The translations under genes and the position numbers were made by a program. A DNA stretch of 64,000 nt from Kiritimatiellaeota bacterium B1221 (GTDB taxonomy: Bacteria; Verrucomicrobiota; Kiritimatiellia; SS1-B-03-39; UBA6053). The notes beneath the pieces are model-generated. The model worked only from the letters and a program-made list of their open reading frames with translations. It was not told where the DNA came from and searched no databases. The stretch is taken from NCBI GenBank assembly GCA_029269125.1, contig JARHXX010000022.1:1-64000 (forward strand), in the 5' to 3' direction. How positions within the stretch are numbered: the first letter of the stretch is position 1; each line of letters opens with the position of its first letter. Positions 44,503 to 54,058 of this stretch are shown piece by piece.

Positions 44503-45614
44503 ATTGGACCCGCTATAAGCTTTTAATTATTTCCGGCGGGATTTGCCTGATCGTTTCCGGAGGCTTGACCTTCTGGGCGTTGTCTACCAAGAGCAAGAAT
44601 GCGGAAGTGGACAATAAAATTCAAAACCTGAACAGTCGTCAGGCCAGTCTTATGGCCAAAAAGCCTTATCCGTCCCAACAAAACTTTGAAACGCTTAAAT
44701 CTGAGCAGGAAAAAGTGGTTGAGCAGCGGGATGCGCTTAAAAAGCTGATCAGGGAAGGGCAGCTGGAGCCCATTTTCGTGCCGCGTCGCCGTTTTGGTGA
44801 TTATATCAATTCTGAATATGTGCCGAAACTTCGAAAAGCGGCCAAAGAGTCCACCAAAGGTGGCGAACAAGGTGTAATTCTGAGAGATCCTGATTTTGGA
44901 TTGACGGATTATCTGGGAGGCACCCTGCCGGAGAATTCTTTGATCCCTTCACTGCTGTTGGATTTGCAGACCATGGAACAGATGAGCTTGCTCTTGTTTG
45001 AGGGCGGCATCAGTGAATTGGTTGTCGTCAAGAAAGTGGAGGAAGAACAGACCCGGACCCGGCGGGGGGGACCGCCGGTCATGAATGGTTTTGGTGGATT
45101 TCAAAATGACCCGACCCTGATGTCAAACGAACCCGTGGTGGAAGAGGACACCCGCAGCAAACTGTTACAGGAAAAAGACCGCTTGTTTGATTGGGAAGAC
45201 TATCGCCTGGAATATCGCGTTTATGAAGATCATTTCTGGAATGTGCTTAATTTGATCATGGCTGACAGCAATCAGTATGTGATTACGCAATTGTCCGTGA
45301 CCAATTCTAATGAGGATTTATGGCCCAATTATCTGGAGCCGACATTTGGAAATGCCCGGGCCGATCGATCGCAGAGACCTGCCCGGCGTCCCAAACAGAG
45401 AGAGATGAATGAACTCGAAATGCTATTACATGGTGGCGTAGACCCTGCGGGAGTTAACCCTGAAGAGGATTCGGTGGTGAAAATTGCCGGCCTGGCCGAA
45501 CGTCGTCAAAACAAAGTCGGTGGCGACTTGCTTAATGTGGTGATGGTGGTGCGGGTTTACCGTCTCACAGAAGATGGAACAGAAGAAACGCAAGAAACGG
45601 TGGAGGGGCTCTAA
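44499..45614 (+). CDS. Amuc_1100-like (PilO-like) pilus assembly protein
   Basis: The 371-residue inner-membrane protein has one N-terminal helix (LLIISGGICLIVSGGLTFWA) and a coiled coil (about 45-90: VDNKIQNLNSRQASLMAKKP onward). A periplasmic region has two ferredoxin-like halves separated by a linker rich in Arg/Gly/Pro (RRGGPPVMNGFGG). The order after the PilM/N gene and its layout match PilO and Amuc_1100 of Akkermansia, where the protein is known for a host effect. It overlaps the upstream stop by 4 bp. Confidence 0.78.
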   Translation: MNWTRYKLLIISGGICLIVSGGLTFWALSTKSKNAEVDNKIQNLNSRQASLMAKKPYPSQQNFETLKSEQEKVVEQRDALKKLIREGQLEPIFVPRRRFGDYINSEYVPKLRKAAKESTKGGEQGVILRDPDFGLTDYLGGTLPENSLIPSLLLDLQTMEQMSLLLFEGGISELVVVKKVEEEQTRTRRGGPPVMNGFGGFQNDPTLMSNEPVVEEDTRSKLLQEKDRLFDWEDYRLEYRVYEDHFWNVLNLIMADSNQYVITQLSVTNSNEDLWPNYLEPTFGNARADRSQRPARRPKQREMNELEMLLHGGVDPAGVNPEEDSVVKIAGLAERRQNKVGGDLLNVVMVVRVYRLTEDGTEETQETVEGL

Positions 45615-45615
45615 T

Positions 45616-46719
45616 ATGGACTTTCTAAAGAAACACGGCGAAAAAGTTTTGTTTATCCTGTTGTTGGCAGGTCTGGTGGCTTCGGTTTTGCTGGCAATGA
45701 ATGCCAAGAGCAATCTGCAAAGTGGTGTCAACCGCTCCCCCAATGGCGGTGCGGTCGAAATGACCATGGACCTGGAAACGCTCCAGGGGTATATTGCCCA
45801 TTTGTCAGGTGAATCCACCCGGATGGATATTATTACCAATGCCTTCACCCCTTCAGTGCGGGTGGTGTGTATGAATCCGGATGACAATACGCTGATCTCC
45901 CCGGACGCAAAAATCTGTCCTTATTGTGGATGGGAGCAGAAAGACCGTACCAATGAACTGGACACCGACCAGGATGGAATACCGGATTACAAGGAGCTTG
46001 CCTGGGGGATGAACCCCAATGATCCGAACGATGTGTTGTTGGACCAGGATAACGATGGATTTAATACCCTTACTGAATACCAAGCCGGATTTGATCCCAT
46101 GGATCCCAACAGTCATTTGCCTTTGATCGACTTTGTCCGCTTGGGTGAAGTGGTGGAATCCAGCATTGAGTTTGATCTGCGCGGGATTGCCAAATTGGGT
46201 GACAAGCACACGATGCAGCTCCACTGGAAATATCCCAATGAAGAACGCGGACATACCGAGTACATTAAAGAAGGGGCCCGCTTCGGACGTAACCAGGAAT
46301 TCATCTTTGAATCTTATACCCCGAAACGGACGCTTAAAAACGGAAAATACGTGGACGAATCCAAAGGCTTGATCCGCATGGGCGGACGGCAGCTTGAAAT
46401 CTATCGTGAAGGAAGCGGCAGCAAAGGGAAAATCACTGAAAGTACGGCAACACTCATGTTGGTTCAAGGACCGGAATGGGAGCAGGAAGTAAAGGTGAAT
46501 GATACCATAGAATTGGATAAGAAATCGTATATCATCGTTGACATCAACCGCCAGACTGTCGTATTAAAGTCAGATGTTGCCGATACCGATTCCCCTGAAA
46601 GTATTAAAATTCAGAAACCCACTCCCGAGGAGCTGGATGCACTGAAACCGGTGGAACCTGAAATGAACCCCAATTTCATTGAAGAGGGCATGCCCTTGGA
46701 CATGCAGGGAATCTTCTAA
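45616..46719 (+). CDS. Amuc_1099-like membrane protein with zinc-ribbon and TSP3-like repeats
   Basis: The ATG at 45616 follows the preceding stop by 1 bp and gives 367 residues. An N-terminal helix (VLFILLLAGLVASVLLAMNA) is followed at about 85-104 by a Cys pattern with CPYCGW (VCMNPDDNTLISPDAKICPY), a possible zinc knuckle. Two calcium-binding-type repeats follow: DTDQDGIPDYKELAWGMNPN and DQDNDGFNTLTEYQAGFDPM, of thrombospondin type-3 kind. The C-terminal part is beta-rich. It sits between the PilO-like and secretin genes, where PilP-type linkers normally lie, so it may bridge inner- and outer-membrane parts (inference). Confidence 0.8.
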   Translation: MDFLKKHGEKVLFILLLAGLVASVLLAMNAKSNLQSGVNRSPNGGAVEMTMDLETLQGYIAHLSGESTRMDIITNAFTPSVRVVCMNPDDNTLISPDAKICPYCGWEQKDRTNELDTDQDGIPDYKELAWGMNPNDPNDVLLDQDNDGFNTLTEYQAGFDPMDPNSHLPLIDFVRLGEVVESSIEFDLRGIAKLGDKHTMQLHWKYPNEERGHTEYIKEGARFGRNQEFIFESYTPKRTLKNGKYVDESKGLIRMGGRQLEIYREGSGSKGKITESTATLMLVQGPEWEQEVKVNDTIELDKKSYIIVDINRQTVVLKSDVADTDSPESIKIQKPTPEELDALKPVEPEMNPNFIEEGMPLDMQGIF

Positions 46720-46817
46720 ATAGGTCACGAATTGTCTTTATTATTTAACCTTTGATCCTAACTACTTTAATGCAACAAACCCACACTCACTTGAATTGTT
46801 TGAAGGAGACCGTCCAT

Positions 46818-49445
46818 ATGAATCGTATGTCTAAGATTTTAGCTATCGGCTGCAGCCTCTGGAGCTTAATGTATCTCTCTGCTGTGGCGCAGGATAATAT
46901 GGACTTGGATACGGCTCCTGCCACTGTTGAAGACCTCGACATTACGGCAGATGCTGAACCCAACAATGTTGAACTTCTGGAATCAGAAGTCAGTAATGAC
47001 CAACGCGTCGCGGACGCTGCGGATCTCGCGGAACAGGAACGGGTACGGTTACAGTCCGAAGCCCGCGAAGGCCGTTTGGCACTTTCTCAGGCGTTGGAAG
47101 CGATGCAGAACGGACAGTGGACCCGCGCGGTGGATCTGTTTGGCCAGGCACAGTCCAAAATGAAAGATGTGGACATGTTCAAAGATGAGTTGGCGATGGC
47201 TCGGGATCAAAAGTCTGAAGCTTATTTCCAGATGGCACGCGGCCTCTACGACCGTCGTCGTCAGGGTGGCGACTTGAAACAGGCGGAGAAATATTTGAAA
47301 CTGTCTGCTGAAACCAACCCGAACAACGAAAAAGTGGGCATGTTGGAAGAGGACATCAAAGAATACTATGTCCGTCAGGATACCGGCCGGGAAGAACTCC
47401 CCATCCGGAAAGAACAAAAATACCAGAAAGCGAAAGAAGAAATTGACCGTTTGTTGCTTCGTGGACGCAAAGAGCTTGAAATTGGTGATTACGATCAAGC
47501 CGAAGAAACCTTCGAAAAAGTTTTGGCCATTGACCGTTACAACCGCTCCGCTCTCCGTTTTATCGAAAAACTGACGGAAGAGCGCTGGGAAGTTTACCAG
47601 GTGGAGCGCCGTTCATCCACCAAGAAAATGATGAGCATGGTGGAAAAAAGCTGGCTGGTGCCTTTGAAAGTGGATCAACGCGGTCCCAAAGAGCCGTTTG
47701 AAGCCACCACCGGCGGTTTGGAAATCGCCGAATCCGATCTTGAGAACAAACTCAACAACATTGTGATTGATGAGATCGACTACCGCCAGGCCCAAATCGG
47801 TGAAGTGATTGCGAGTTTGGTTGATTTCTCCCAGCAGCTGGATCCTGATGGCATCGGGGTCAACATTATTTTCCAGGACCCGACTTTGAATGGAGCGGGA
47901 GGGGGGGCTGGTGCCCCGGCCGCCGCGCCGGTTGCGGATCCCTTTGGATTTGGTGCCCCCGCAGGCGGCGCCGCTCCGGCGGAAACCACCAGCACCATTC
48001 GTCCGATCACTTTGCGTTTGCGCAATGTAACGTTGTTGGATGCTTTGAAAACCGTAACCGAAGTTTCCGGTCTTTATTACCGGGTTGAACGGAACATGGT
48101 AATCATTGAACGTGAAGGCCGTGGCCGTCTGATCACCCGTTTTTATCCCGTGGATCCCACCCGTTGGATTCAGGTACAGAACTTAGCCAATACCGGTCTC
48201 GGTAATGGCGGAGGAGGAGGGGGCGGTGATCCCTTCGGCGGTGACCCCTTTGGTGGTGCGGCGGCAGCTCCTGCCGGCGGTTCTCCTGACCTGACCGGCT
48301 TGTTCACCCGTTACGGTGTGGTGATTCCTGAAGGCGGAGACATTGCTTACGAAAACCTGATTTCACAATTGGTTGTTACGTTGACCCCGGATCAGTTTCC
48401 CCAGTTTGAGGAAGTGCTCCGCAAGATCAACGTCGCTCCCCGTCAGGTCGAAATTGAAGCCCGTTTTGTGGAAGTGCTCCAGAGTGATTTGGAAGAACTC
48501 GGATTTGAATGGATTCTCACCGATGATGCTGAAATCCTGGTTCAGGACGGCCCCGGAGCGACCTCAACCCGTCCCCGGATTCAATCCGACGCCATTTCAA
48601 GCGGTTTAACCGGTGGCCTGCGTTTCTTCGACTTTGACTCGACGTCGAATTCCACCACCCCGACTTCGCGGAGTGGAGATGACAATAGTTTCATCGGAGA
48701 CATTCTTTCTTTCTCCGGTATTTTGACCAATCCGGAATTGCAGATGGTTATTCAGGCTGTGGATCAAAACGGGAACACCGATTTGCTTTCCGCCCCCCGG
48801 GTAACCACCGTGCATGGTGTGAACGCCATTATCGAAGTGGTGGAAGAAATCATCTATCCCACCGAATTTGATATCACTGAAAATGATGTGGACATTGATG
48901 GCGGCGGAGATGGCGATAACTTCATTTTCATCCCCCCCACGGTTGAACCCGGCGGATTTGAAACCCGGAACATTGGGGTGATTCTGAATGTAACCCCGAC
49001 GGTAAATGCGGATAACTACACCATTAACCTGGTGATGCTCCCGGAAATTGCGGAACTGGTTGACTGGTTGCAGTATGGTTCCAGTATCCCGCTGGGTGAC
49101 GGAACCGAGTACATTGTGAACATCCCGCAGCCGGTATTCGCTTCACGTAACCTGACCACATCCATGATTGTATGGGATGGCCACACCGTGGTCATGGGTG
49201 GATTGATTCGTGAAGAGCTCACCACCTTTGATGACAAAGTGCCGCTGTTGGGTGACATTCCCATTATCGGACGTCTCTTCCGCAGTGAAGGCCGCCGTTC
49301 TGAAAAACGGAACTTGTTGATCTTTGTGACTGCCCGTCTGGTTGACCCTGCCGGCAACTCTGTCAATGCACAGGACCGTCAGGATCTGGTCACCGGTCAA
49401 GGAAGCAGCATCAGTTCCCGCGGGTCTGTAACCCCGATGAACTAA
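46818..49445 (+). CDS. pilQ: Outer-membrane secretin, PilQ/GspD-like (Amuc_1098-like)
   Basis: The ATG at 46818 has AGGAGA upstream and gives 875 residues with a signal peptide (MSKILAIGCSLWSLMYLSAV, AQ). Residues about 80-260 form TPR-like helices (REGRLALSQALEAMQNGQWT, RGRKELEIGDYDQAEETFEK), unusual for PilQ but shared with the Akkermansia protein. N-domains follow (TLRLRNVTLLDALKTVTEVS) with Gly-rich inserts near residues 355-400 and 465-500. The C-terminal secretin domain (about 650-860) has SAPRVTTVHGVNAIIEVVEE, IGVILNVTPTV and GLIREELTTFDDKVPLLGDI. A strong terminator follows. Confidence 0.92.
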   Translation: MNRMSKILAIGCSLWSLMYLSAVAQDNMDLDTAPATVEDLDITADAEPNNVELLESEVSNDQRVADAADLAEQERVRLQSEAREGRLALSQALEAMQNGQWTRAVDLFGQAQSKMKDVDMFKDELAMARDQKSEAYFQMARGLYDRRRQGGDLKQAEKYLKLSAETNPNNEKVGMLEEDIKEYYVRQDTGREELPIRKEQKYQKAKEEIDRLLLRGRKELEIGDYDQAEETFEKVLAIDRYNRSALRFIEKLTEERWEVYQVERRSSTKKMMSMVEKSWLVPLKVDQRGPKEPFEATTGGLEIAESDLENKLNNIVIDEIDYRQAQIGEVIASLVDFSQQLDPDGIGVNIIFQDPTLNGAGGGAGAPAAAPVADPFGFGAPAGGAAPAETTSTIRPITLRLRNVTLLDALKTVTEVSGLYYRVERNMVIIEREGRGRLITRFYPVDPTRWIQVQNLANTGLGNGGGGGGGDPFGGDPFGGAAAAPAGGSPDLTGLFTRYGVVIPEGGDIAYENLISQLVVTLTPDQFPQFEEVLRKINVAPRQVEIEARFVEVLQSDLEELGFEWILTDDAEILVQDGPGATSTRPRIQSDAISSGLTGGLRFFDFDSTSNSTTPTSRSGDDNSFIGDILSFSGILTNPELQMVIQAVDQNGNTDLLSAPRVTTVHGVNAIIEVVEEIIYPTEFDITENDVDIDGGGDGDNFIFIPPTVEPGGFETRNIGVILNVTPTVNADNYTINLVMLPEIAELVDWLQYGSSIPLGDGTEYIVNIPQPVFASRNLTTSMIVWDGHTVVMGGLIREELTTFDDKVPLLGDIPIIGRLFRSEGRRSEKRNLLIFVTARLVDPAGNSVNAQDRQDLVTGQGSSISSRGSVTPMN

Positions 49446-49464
49446 TTCCCGGTTCAATCCAAAT

Positions 49465-49507
49465 AAAGCAGCTCAGCGAGAAATTGCTGCAGCTGCTTTA
49501 TTTTTTT
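49465..49507 (+). terminator. Strong intrinsic terminator after the secretin gene
   Basis: AAAGCAGCTCAGC (49465-49477) pairs with GCTGCAGCTGCTTT (49486-49499) with one bulged base and an 8-nt loop, followed by A and seven T. It ends the pilus operon 20 bp past the stop codon. Confidence 0.92.
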
Positions 49508-49518
49508 ATTTATACACT

Positions 49519-51597
49519 ATGAAATCTATCTTTTGTCGCTGTCTGGTATGGTTTGTTTTGCTTTGTTCGTTATGGGCAGGGGGCATGGCCATTCGGCAAG
49601 AGGTGTTCAAGCAGCAGACCCGTACCCTGGAAGGGAAAGAGGCACCGTTCCTGATGGAGTCTGCACTTCAGTTCCGGATGACCCAAATGGTTGCCGAAAC
49701 CGGTACATTGCCTGAAGTGGATGAAAAGGTGCAGGTGCCTGATGGCGTCAATATGCGGAAAACCTACAGTGTGGGTGCGGAATGGGTGTATACAGGTCTG
49801 GCAAAGTGGCTGCCGGGGGATTGGACTTTTACCCACCGGATCCGCTGGGTTTCCACGGCCCTCTTTTGTCTCTCCATTCCGTTGGCCGCTCTCTGGGTCG
49901 GCCTCAAATATCATTCGATATTAGGAGGGATGGCGACCGGAGGACTGTTGATTCTCAGCCCGGCCTTTGCGGTACGCTCAAGCGGACTTGAATTGTCACG
50001 GGAAAATCTGGCCATTCCTCTGTTCGTGCTTTTTCTGCTGGCGGAAAGTTTATATGCGGACGCAAAAAGCAAAAGGATGCGCATGGTATGGGCGCTGACG
50101 GCGGCGGTGGCCATCGCTCTGGCACAAAGTGTCTGGGATCTTACGCAGTATATTATCGGACTGTGGGTGGTCTGGAGCCTTTTTCAGCGGATCAAAGATC
50201 AGCAGGAACCCGCCCCATATCAGGGGCTGATCCGCGCAGTGACGTTGTCTGTGGCCACTGTGGCGGTTCTGAATCCCTATTTGCGGGCGCATGGCTTCTT
50301 TTTCTCTCCGATTGTGGCATTGTTGGTTGCCCGCTGTCTCCTGACTTGGATGCCTTCCCGTTTTAACGGACGGACATGGTTGATCGGAATGCCCGTGGCA
50401 ACTTGGTTGCTGTGGACGCTGCTTGGTCAATTCTTTGTGGAGAACTATTCCCATTTTGGCGAGTTGCTCTATGCCAAGATTCGCTATCTGAATCACAAGC
50501 CGGAAGACCCCGGTCTGTTAAATTATGCCCAGCGGATTATGTGGACCCCCGCGCTGAATTCTTCGACATGGCCGTTGACAAAATATTATTTCCCTTTAGT
50601 ACTCTGGGTATTCGGCATAGCCATGCTCATGCTGATTCGGGGAGTGAAACAAGGGAGGCGCCGGTTCCAAGCGGAATTTTTCTATGCAGGATTTACCTTA
50701 GCCGTCTATGTGTTTTTCTTCCGTTTCCATGTTTTCCTCATCCTGTTTGTCGCAGTTTGCATTGGCGCAGCTTTTGCCTCTTTTCAATTTCGCAAGGGAT
50801 GTTGGGGAAAATGGATTTTACCCCTCGTGGGACTTATCCTTTTATTGGGGACGGAATTCTACCTCCTCTTGTTCTTTGAACCTAAACCGGCCAGCGCCAA
50901 GTTGGCGGAACAACAGCAAATTCTTCAGATCATCCGTTCCATGGGTGGAAATGAAACGATGATGCAAAAAGGCAACCGTTGGGGCCGCCCGGGAGCGGCC
51001 TATGGTTATGTCGATGAACTGGTGAACCGTCTCTCCGAACTTCCCGAAATGGAAAAGGGGCCTGTACTGGCGAATTTTGGTATCAGTGCCACCATTTTGG
51101 CTGAAACCGAAATGCCGATTGTATTGCATCCGAAATTCGAAACGCCCGGGATCCGTGAACGGGTCCGCGAGTTTTATGAACATCTTTTTTTGAAATCGGA
51201 AAAAGAATTGCGGGACTGGGCGGTAAAATTCGGCGCGCGTTACTATGTACACAGTATGGGAAATTTTTCGGATGCGGATCCTCGAAATTCACCCCGTTAT
51301 ATGGTGGATGCCATGGAGCCTCCGGCTGGAAGTGCGATTTATCATCTGGAAAATGAACCGCAGAATGCGGTGTGGTTTCGGCCGGTTTATAGCAATGCCC
51401 GTTTCCGCATCTATCGGATTGTCACCCCTGAAGACGAGGAGATGGCATTAAGTTATACCCGCTTGGCGGCCATTGCATTTGAAAGCGGAGATTATGAAAA
51501 GGCACAAAAATGGGCCATGCTTGCACTCTCTTTTCACTGGAAATTTCCCCAGGCACAGAATGTGTTGCAGGCGGCGTTGAGTCAGGCCCGGCCGTAA
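49519..51597 (+). CDS. Multi-pass membrane protein, GT-C glycosyltransferase-like
   Basis: The 692-residue protein has an N-terminal helix, a first periplasmic loop with acidic residues (EVDEKVQVPDGVNMRKTYSV), about 11-12 further helices, and a soluble C-terminal domain from about 460. The layout and the segment SPAFAVRSSGLELSRENLAI, similar to STT3/AglB-type and other GT-C oligosaccharyl- or mannosyl-transferases, suggest a polyprenyl-linked sugar transferase. No WWDYG motif is seen. The C-terminus has a TPR-like pair (AAIAFESGDYEKAQKWAMLA). It begins just after the terminator. An O-linked pilin glycosylation role is only a guess from position. Confidence 0.65.
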   Translation: MKSIFCRCLVWFVLLCSLWAGGMAIRQEVFKQQTRTLEGKEAPFLMESALQFRMTQMVAETGTLPEVDEKVQVPDGVNMRKTYSVGAEWVYTGLAKWLPGDWTFTHRIRWVSTALFCLSIPLAALWVGLKYHSILGGMATGGLLILSPAFAVRSSGLELSRENLAIPLFVLFLLAESLYADAKSKRMRMVWALTAAVAIALAQSVWDLTQYIIGLWVVWSLFQRIKDQQEPAPYQGLIRAVTLSVATVAVLNPYLRAHGFFFSPIVALLVARCLLTWMPSRFNGRTWLIGMPVATWLLWTLLGQFFVENYSHFGELLYAKIRYLNHKPEDPGLLNYAQRIMWTPALNSSTWPLTKYYFPLVLWVFGIAMLMLIRGVKQGRRRFQAEFFYAGFTLAVYVFFFRFHVFLILFVAVCIGAAFASFQFRKGCWGKWILPLVGLILLLGTEFYLLLFFEPKPASAKLAEQQQILQIIRSMGGNETMMQKGNRWGRPGAAYGYVDELVNRLSELPEMEKGPVLANFGISATILAETEMPIVLHPKFETPGIRERVREFYEHLFLKSEKELRDWAVKFGARYYVHSMGNFSDADPRNSPRYMVDAMEPPAGSAIYHLENEPQNAVWFRPVYSNARFRIYRIVTPEDEEMALSYTRLAAIAFESGDYEKAQKWAMLALSFHWKFPQAQNVLQAALSQARP

Positions 51598-51670
51598 AAG
51601 TCCGGTAGGGGACAGATGGACAACAGGAGCGGGGGCCCTCAGGGGCGATAGAGACGCCTGTGAAGAATTT

Positions 51671-52267
51671 ATGACGAAACGAATAGGACTTACCGGAGGG
51701 ATTGCCTGCGGAAAAAGTGTGGTGGCCGATCGGTTGATGACACATAACATTCCGGTGTTGGATACGGATCAGGTGGCACACGAACTTTTAAAACCGGGGA
51801 ATCCGGTCTTTGACGCGATTGTAAAACGGTTTGGCGCGGATATGGTGGATGCCCAAAGCGGAGAGATCAACCGTAGCCTGTTGGGTCACAAAGTTTTTGG
51901 AGATGATGCGGAACGCAGAGCATTAAATGCCCTTATGCATCCGGAAATCGGCAAACGCTGGCGGAACTGGTTACAGGCGCAAAACGCGGAGATGGCTGTG
52001 GTGGCGATTCCCCTGTTGTTTGAGGTGGGCGTGGAAAAGGATTTTGATGGAATCCTTTGCGTATGGTCACCCGAACCGGTCATGATCGAACGAATGAAAA
52101 AACGAAATTTAACTGAAAATGAAGCTGCTTTGAGAATACGGGCCCAACTGCCGGTGGATCTCAAAGCGGAAAAATCAACCTGGACTTTAAAAAATAACGC
52201 GACTCTCGAAAACCTGTATACCCAGGTGGACGATTGGGTCAAACAATGTACCCCTCAGGAGAACTGA
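51671..52267 (+). CDS. coaE: Dephospho-CoA kinase
   Basis: The 198-residue enzyme phosphorylates dephospho-CoA in the last step of CoA synthesis. The P-loop is GGIACGKS (9-16). The CoA-specific region [17 protein letters not shown] and [13 protein letters not shown], and the lid ([20 protein letters not shown]), follow in the usual order. The rho ATG lies 2 bp beyond its stop, so the two are co-transcribed. Confidence 0.95.
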   Translation: MTKRIGLTGGIACGKSVVADRLMTHNIPVLDTDQVAHELLKPGNPVFDAIVKRFGADMVDAQSGEINRSLLGHKVFGDDAERRALNALMHPEIGKRWRNWLQAQNAEMAVVAIPLLFEVGVEKDFDGILCVWSPEPVMIERMKKRNLTENEAALRIRAQLPVDLKAEKSTWTLKNNATLENLYTQVDDWVKQCTPQEN

Positions 52268-52269
52268 AT

Positions 52270-54021
52270 ATGTCAGACGAAACCACAACTTCCCCCAAAA
52301 AGGACGCTGAAGAAAAAGCGCCCCCCAAACGCCGCACCCGTAAAGCCGCCCCCAAAGCGGAAAGCAGCGGGGAGCCCGCACCGGCTCCCATCCCTGAAGC
52401 GGCGCCCAAACGACGCAAAGCGCCGGCCGCGGAGAGTGATGCGGGCGAAAAGTCTTCCAGTGACAATGAAAAGCCCGGCCGTGCACGTCAACCCCGTGCT
52501 GCCAAGGACGATAAAAGCGGAAGTGGCAGCGAGCATGAAGACGGAAACCGCCAGCGCCGTTCGCGCTCCGGGAATGACGATGACGGGGGAGGGAATGCCA
52601 ATCAGGGAAACCGTTATTCCAACCAAAACAACAACCGTCGACGCCGCCGCCGTGGAAACAACAATGGACCCGGCAACCAGCAACGCCCCCAAAAAAGCAA
52701 TCGGCGCAATCGTCATGGCATGGATGACTCTTTGCCTGAACCGGAAGAGCGGAACGGCCCTCCCTTGAATTTGTTTGATTTGCAGAAGTTGACCGTTCCC
52801 GTTTTGGTGGGGAAAGCAGAGGAAATGGAGGTGGAGGATCCCGCCGGTCTGCGGAAGAGTGAACTGATCACTGAGATTGTGCTGGCCAACATGCAGCAGG
52901 ACGGCCCGGTATATGTGCAGGGCATTTTGGAAATCATGCAGGACGGGTTCGGATTCCTCCGCTCTCCCTTGTATAATTATCTCTCGACCACCGAAGATAT
53001 TTTCGTTTCGCCGGCTCAAATTCGTAAATACGGCATGCGTTTCGGAGATTTTGTGGAAGGCGATTTGCGTACCGCAAAACCCAAAGACCGTTTTTTCGGT
53101 TTGGGTGTTCCGACCAAAATCAATGGATTGGTTCCCCAGAAAGGCAAGAAAGGGGTTATTCCCTTCGAACATCTGACCCCGTTATTTCCGGATGAACGTT
53201 TGATGATGGAGCGGGGGGAAAACCCCTCTTTATCTATGCGGGTAATTGATTTGGTCGCTCCCATTGGGAAAGGTCAGCGGGGATTGATTGTCGCGCCGCC
53301 GCGTACCGGTAAAACCGTACTGTTGCAGGATATGGCCAACTCGATTAGCGCCAACCACCCGGAAGTGGAGTTATATATTTTATTGATTGATGAACGTCCG
53401 GAAGAAGTGACGGACATGCAGCGAAACACCAAAGCCCAGGTCATTAGTTCTACATTTGACGAGCCCCCGGACCGGCATGTACAGGTCGCGGAAATCGTAA
53501 TCGAGATGGCGCGCCGCAAAGTGGAGAATGGAAAAGACGTGGTAATCCTGTTGGACAGTATCACCCGTTTGGCCCGTGCCTACAATACCGTGCAGCCTCA
53601 CAGTGGAAAAATTCTTTCCGGGGGTGTGGATGCCAACGCCCTCCAGAAACCCAAACGTTTCTTTGGTGCCGCCCGGAATATCGAAGGGGGCGGAAGCCTT
53701 ACCATCATTTCAACCGCCTTGGTCGATACCGGCTCTAAAATGGACGAAGTGATCTTTGAAGAATTTAAAGGCACCGGAAATATGGAGTTGGCCCTTGACC
53801 GTTCCCTGGTTGAAAAACGGGTGTATCCGGCAATTAACGTGGCAAAATCGGGTACACGCAAAGAGGATCTGCTTATGCATCCCGATGAATTGCAACGGGT
53901 TTGGGTCTTGCGGAAAGCGCTGAACGGCGTGCCGGCGGTGGAAGCCATGGAAGTGCTGTTGAGCCGACTCAAGAAAACCAAAACGAATCCGGAGTTTTTA
54001 TTGGCACTCCAAAATGCCTAG
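52270..54021 (+). CDS. rho: Transcription termination factor Rho with long N-terminal extension
   Basis: The ATG at 52270 has AGGAGA upstream and gives 583 residues, about 165 more than E. coli Rho. Residues 1-165 are low-complexity: Lys/Ala/Pro-rich first, then Arg/Asn/Gly-rich ([20 protein letters not shown]), and predicted disordered. The Rho N-domain begins at about 167 ([20 protein letters not shown]), the RNA-binding fold at about 215 ([16 protein letters not shown]), and the ATPase has Walker [24 protein letters not shown] and the Q/R-loop region follow. RNA/condensate-like behaviour of the tail is inference from composition and from Rho of other phyla. Confidence 0.96.
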   Translation: MSDETTTSPKKDAEEKAPPKRRTRKAAPKAESSGEPAPAPIPEAAPKRRKAPAAESDAGEKSSSDNEKPGRARQPRAAKDDKSGSGSEHEDGNRQRRSRSGNDDDGGGNANQGNRYSNQNNNRRRRRRGNNNGPGNQQRPQKSNRRNRHGMDDSLPEPEERNGPPLNLFDLQKLTVPVLVGKAEEMEVEDPAGLRKSELITEIVLANMQQDGPVYVQGILEIMQDGFGFLRSPLYNYLSTTEDIFVSPAQIRKYGMRFGDFVEGDLRTAKPKDRFFGLGVPTKINGLVPQKGKKGVIPFEHLTPLFPDERLMMERGENPSLSMRVIDLVAPIGKGQRGLIVAPPRTGKTVLLQDMANSISANHPEVELYILLIDERPEEVTDMQRNTKAQVISSTFDEPPDRHVQVAEIVIEMARRKVENGKDVVILLDSITRLARAYNTVQPHSGKILSGGVDANALQKPKRFFGAARNIEGGGSLTIISTALVDTGSKMDEVIFEEFKGTGNMELALDRSLVEKRVYPAINVAKSGTRKEDLLMHPDELQRVWVLRKALNGVPAVEAMEVLLSRLKKTKTNPEFLLALQNA

Positions 54022-54058
54022 GCTTGCCAAAGCTCTCTGAATTCGGTTGAATGTTGCG

